From Microbacterium sp. CBA3102 (GTDB lineage: Bacteria; Actinomycetota; Actinomycetes; Actinomycetales; Microbacteriaceae), in the NCBI RefSeq assembly GCF_007954505.1, contig NZ_CP042412.1:1054001-1118000 (forward strand): a stretch of DNA of 64,000 nt. The letters are read 5' to 3'. Positions within the stretch are counted from its first letter, which is position 1, and each line of letters begins with the position of its first letter. Below the pieces are notes generated by a model. It made no database searches. It had not been told where the DNA came from and saw only the letters and a list, made by a program, of their open reading frames with translations. Made by a program: the position numbers and the translations under genes. Below are positions 60,927 through 64,000 of the stretch, piece after piece.

Positions 60927-61116
60927 GCGGCGGTGTGTGCCGCGTCATCCTCGAGCAGATGGTGTCCGTGTCGTGTTTCACGCTCCCCAGCGCGCATGAT
61001 TCCCCAGATCCGACTGCGCCTCCCTCGCGCCTCTCCCTTCGAGGCCCTTCGCATGGCACCTTCCGAAGAACAGGAGCACGCGGCGTCCGTTCTGATACAC
61101 CGATTGGAGAAAAAGG

Positions 61117-63567
61117 TCAGAATCCATCGCCGTGGCACTGGAACGGCGCGGTGTGGCCGGTGTCGAGGGCGGCCCGCGTGAGCGCATCGGCGGGAGCCGC
61201 GCCGGCGGAGAGACCGGTGTGCACGGCGCTCAGCAGTTCTCCGGCGACGTCATCCGGGACCGCGACGGGCGCGGCGATGACGCAGTCGGCACCCGCGTGG
61301 AGCCAGACGCGGGTCATGCCCAACGCCTCCTCGCCCCAGCGCACCGAGGAGCGGCCGAGTTCGCACGCCGACAGGATCACCGTCGCGGGGACGCGTGGGA
61401 TCAGGTCGACGTCGTAGCCGAAGAGGGTGCCGTCGACGAGCTCGAAGCCCGAGAACAGGGGGTTGTCCACCGCGTGCCGGCCGTGCGCCGCGATGTGCAG
61501 CACGTCGGTGCGCGCCGCGAGTTCGGTCACAGCCGCGACGGTCGCCTCCGTGCCTTCCAGGATGTCCGGCGTCCGGTCTGCGCCGCGCCAGGCTGCCGCT
61601 GCCCGCGACACCTCATCTCCTGCCCGAGCGACCCGCGGCCCGGCGGCGAAACCGATCGACCGCGGAGGAGAGTCGCCACGTGCGGGTCCGCCCAGCAGGC
61701 GCGACACCGACGTGGCGAGCGTGAACGGTACGCCGATCATGCCGGGCAGCATCGCCCACGGCACCCCGGCGAGGGCGCCCGGAACGGTGATCGCCAGCCG
61801 ATCCGCGGGGGGCGCCGCCCGAAGCAGGGGAGCGAGCACCTCCGCATCGAGGAGTGCCAGGCGGGAGGCGAGCGCCCGCTCCGTCACCGCCCCCATCAGC
61901 CCGCCACGAGTGAGCGCGGCCATGTCGAGGTCGGCGCGGAGACCGTCGAGTGCCGCCTCCACGCGCGTCCAGGACAGGTCGACGACCGTGGCTCCCGAAG
62001 ACGTCACGACGATGCCGTGCAGGGTGGAACCCGTGAACACGTAGGAGAGCACCGTGGTGCCGGGGGCGAGTCGCGCTGTCGCCTCCGTGAGGTCGAGTCG
62101 TTCGCGGGTGCCGCCGGACCCGGTCATGGTCCACTGGCGTTCTCGCACCCGGTCGCGCAGGGCCCGCACCCTGGCATCCCTGGTCCAGTCGGCGCCGGCG
62201 AGCTCGGCGCGCAGCATCCGCAGTTCCGCCAGATCGACGGCGAGGGATTCGTCATGCGGAGGCCGGACCGGTGCGACCTGTTGGCTGAGGTGTCGTGCGC
62301 GTTCCGACCACTCGAACAGGGTCTCCGGTTCTTTCAGTCTCGCCGCGGCGGAGAGCCCCGCGAACATCAGGTCACTGCCGTGCATGGCCACCGACGCCTG
62401 CAGGTCGAGCGCACCGAAAGACTGCTGCCAGGTGGTGAGGAGGTCGAGTCCGGCCGCGGCAGCACGCAGCGCTTCCCGGTCGCGTCCGGCCGAGGTGGCT
62501 CGCGCAGCCCGCACTTCCTGGGCGCGAAGGCGGAGCGGGGTCGGAGCGTTCTCGTCGAGCCGGGGCAGGCGCCCGCGGCCGTCTCGGCGGGCACTCAGCC
62601 GCAGACCGGTCGCCTCGGTGCGGAATCCTGCACGGTCGAGAGCCTTAGCGACGCGGTCGAACTCGTCCGCATCGATCGCGCGATGCGGGTGGGCGCGCTG
62701 CCCTGCTTCCAGCCGCACGGCGTCGGCGCGGGCCGCCCATCCGTGGTTCGCGAGCGCGGTGAAGCGCCGCGCCGCGGTCCGGGCCGCCCGTTCCGCGGCG
62801 GCGGGGTCGTGGCGCAGCAGCGAGCGGGCGAGATGGAACTCGGCCTCGCCTCTGGCCTGCCTCATCCGCTGCGCCCCGAACTCGGCGGCGACCTGGGCGA
62901 GCAGCGCCTCGGCCTCGGTGGTGAGCCCCGCATCGCGGAGCACCTCGGCACGATCCAGGTCACTGATCGCCGCGGCGAGGTCGCTGATCGCCGCGAGTTT
63001 CGGACGTGAACGGGTCATCTGCGTGAGGGCGGTGACGAGGTCGCCTCCGAGGAGTGCCGCGTAGCCGAGGTTGTGCCGGGCCTCGGCGAGCGGGCCCTCG
63101 TCGTCGTTCGCCTCGTACACCGCGACGGCGCGACGCAGGTCCTCGGCGCACGTCTCCAGCTCGCGCTGCTGCATCCGCACGACGGAGCGGTTCAGCAGGC
63201 AGTTCGCGAGCTCGGTCGTCTCGTCGCCGATCGCCGTCAACGTGTCGATCGCGCGGGTGAGCATGGCCTCCGCCTCCGCGAGTCGGCCGCCGTGCATGAG
63301 GAGCGTGCCGAGTTGACCGCTGAGCACCGCGATCGTCTCGGGGCGGAGCCCGGAGCGCCCCAGGGCGTTCCGGCACAGCTGCTCGGCCGCCGCGGGCTGC
63401 CCCTTCTGGGCGAGGACGTACGCCACCGTGCCGTCGATCCGTGCGCGCAGGTCGGGGTCGTCGGTGCGCGCCGAGGCGGTGTCGAGCGCGCGCCGCGCCT
63501 GTGTGAACCTCCTCGCGTTCGCCGCCTCGACGCCACGTCGGTGCAGCTCGATCGCGGACAGGGGCAT
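61117..63567 (-). CDS. TPR-CHAT protein (caspase-like protease)
   Basis: An 816-residue protein. Residues 1-330 are tetratricopeptide-like helical repeats (LAQKGQPAAAEQLCRNALGR, GRLAEAEAMLTRAIDTLTAI, GLTTEAEALLAQVAAEFGAQ). Residues about 500-816 are a CHAT domain. The catalytic dyad is visible: His695 in VLHIAAHGRH and Cys735 in VILSACELG, both in their normal context. It is therefore expected to be an active cysteine protease of the caspase/separase clan. It ends at a terminator and lies 247 bases downstream of a subtilase gene on the same strand. Substrate unknown. Confidence 0.9.
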   Translation of the reverse strand: MPLSAIELHRRGVEAANARRFTQARRALDTASARTDDPDLRARIDGTVAYVLAQKGQPAAAEQLCRNALGRSGLRPETIAVLSGQLGTLLMHGGRLAEAEAMLTRAIDTLTAIGDETTELANCLLNRSVVRMQQRELETCAEDLRRAVAVYEANDDEGPLAEARHNLGYAALLGGDLVTALTQMTRSRPKLAAISDLAAAISDLDRAEVLRDAGLTTEAEALLAQVAAEFGAQRMRQARGEAEFHLARSLLRHDPAAAERAARTAARRFTALANHGWAARADAVRLEAGQRAHPHRAIDADEFDRVAKALDRAGFRTEATGLRLSARRDGRGRLPRLDENAPTPLRLRAQEVRAARATSAGRDREALRAAAAGLDLLTTWQQSFGALDLQASVAMHGSDLMFAGLSAAARLKEPETLFEWSERARHLSQQVAPVRPPHDESLAVDLAELRMLRAELAGADWTRDARVRALRDRVRERQWTMTGSGGTRERLDLTEATARLAPGTTVLSYVFTGSTLHGIVVTSSGATVVDLSWTRVEAALDGLRADLDMAALTRGGLMGAVTERALASRLALLDAEVLAPLLRAAPPADRLAITVPGALAGVPWAMLPGMIGVPFTLATSVSRLLGGPARGDSPPRSIGFAAGPRVARAGDEVSRAAAAWRGADRTPDILEGTEATVAAVTELAARTDVLHIAAHGRHAVDNPLFSGFELVDGTLFGYDVDLIPRVPATVILSACELGRSSVRWGEEALGMTRVWLHAGADCVIAAPVAVPDDVAGELLSAVHTGLSAGAAPADALTRAALDTGHTAPFQCHGDGF

Positions 63568-63603
63568 CGCTCCAGAATGCCCTGCCCGGGGGACGTCTCG
63601 CTA

Positions 63604-63683
63604 CGGATGTCGGGAGAGCCGGCCGCACATCAGTGACGGATGTCGGGAGAACCGGCCGCACATCAGTGGCGGATGTCGGGAGA
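63604..63683. repeat. 33-bp tandem repeats upstream of the CHAT gene
   Basis: Units 63604-63636 and 63637-63669, differing at two positions, and a partial third to 63683 start CGGATGTCGGGAGA and contain CCGGCCGCACATCAGTG. They lie between the subtilase stop and the CHAT start. Confidence 0.9.
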
Positions 63684-63688
63684 ACGGA

Positions 63689-63747
63689 CGGATGTCGGAC
63701 GTGCGACGGCGTGTCGCCCTGCCATCCGTGAATCGCCCCGACATCCG
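63689..63747. repeat. Inverted repeat next to the 33-bp repeats
   Basis: CGGATGTCGG (63689-63698) and CCGACATCCG (63738-63747) form a 10-bp perfect inverted repeat that uses the same GGATGTCGG word as the tandem units. It follows the subtilase gene and could act as terminator or operator. Confidence 0.65.
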
Positions 63748-63814
63748 TACCGCGAGCGGTGCGGGCGGTGCGGCCCGCGAGGCGGTGCGGGCGGCGCGGG
63801 CGGCGCGGGGCACG

Positions 63815-64000
63815 TCAGTGCGGGTCGACGGGAGTCGGGAGGGACTTCAGGACGGCGGCGACCGCCTTCGCGGCGACGCCCGGCGTGACGCCCCCGATCG
63901 GTACGGTGCCCAGCTGTGCGGCGATGCGCCCCGCGACGTACGGCGCCGAGAACGACGTTCCGCTCCACACCGCGAACCCGCCCCGGTAGTCGTCGGGGTC
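63815..64000 (-). CDS. Subtilisin-like serine protease, C-terminal fragment
   Basis: The last 61 residues of a peptidase S8 protein; the rest lies beyond base 64000. The catalytic Ser motif is intact: AVWSGTSFSAPYVAGRIAAQ (GTSFSAP). It then ends with VLKSLPTPVDPH. On the same strand as, and upstream of, the TPR-CHAT gene, so the two proteases may be co-regulated. Whether it carries a signal peptide or prodomain cannot be seen here. Confidence 0.85.
   Translation of the reverse strand, partial: DPDDYRGGFAVWSGTSFSAPYVAGRIAAQLGTVPIGGVTPGVAAKAVAAVLKSLPTPVDPH

Noticed and set aside
60868..61116. A small gene downstream of the CHAT gene on the minus strand.
   Set aside because: The only frame runs through the terminator stem and is Arg/Ser-rich with no ribosome site.

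Overview
The window is high-GC, densely coding DNA from an actinobacterium. NucS-type mismatch repair, Mrp antiporter genes with an A-B fusion, GTG starts, 4-base stop/start overlaps and the overall gene mix point to Microbacteriaceae, most likely Microbacterium; the genus is an inference from gene content, not a database result. About 58 protein genes are supported. No tRNA, rRNA, CRISPR array or prophage was seen.

Layout, left to right. 0-7.3 kb: 3'-truncated nucS, a GAP-family membrane protein, a two-component pair, a divergent MFS exporter/LacI regulator pair with a palindromic operator, and a large polytopic membrane protein. 7.4-13.8 kb: a complete, translationally coupled mrpABCDEFG operon for Na+(K+)/H+ antiport. 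13.8-15.0 kb: a DUF559-type endonuclease-fold gene bracketed by two related hairpin elements. 15-22 kb: alpha/beta hydrolase, penicillin acylase, and a TetR / pseudo-ABC-ATPase / YhgE-Pip operon. 22-28 kb: a tandemly duplicated intergenic repeat, argG, a VapBC pair, a ZIP-like transporter, a PPOX-fold protein, an HSL-type esterase and a PucR-like regulator. 28-34.6 kb: a seven-gene MoxR-DUF58-VWA operon. 34.9-45 kb: flavin monooxygenase, small membrane proteins, purA, a lactonase-like propeller, an MFS pump, bioY with a double BioQ-like operator, a flavin disulfide oxidoreductase and DUF427. 45.2-48.5 kb: an OpuB-type quaternary-amine ABC importer. 48.5-52.7 kb: AI-2E family protein, chorismate mutase, a ROK regulator, DUF3995 and a lipoprotein. 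52.9-60.9 kb: a sugar-phosphate catabolic locus with a divergent sugar ABC importer (its binding-protein gene carries a one-base frameshift) and a SIS isomerase, ROK kinase, PfkB kinase, class II aldolase and DeoR operon. 61.1-64 kb: a TPR-CHAT caspase-like protein beside the 3' end of a subtilisin-like protease gene.

Two themes stand out. First, the spaces between genes, and even two gene interiors, carry several unrelated families of short palindromic repeats. The most striking is a 59-bp palindrome sitting in the same reading frame in two unrelated genes 19.5 kb apart; a 78-bp element has three copies; an 86-bp hairpin lies on each side of the DUF559 gene. Second, the right edge holds a paired caspase-like (CHAT) and subtilase gene, a candidate proteolytic cascade that continues beyond the window.
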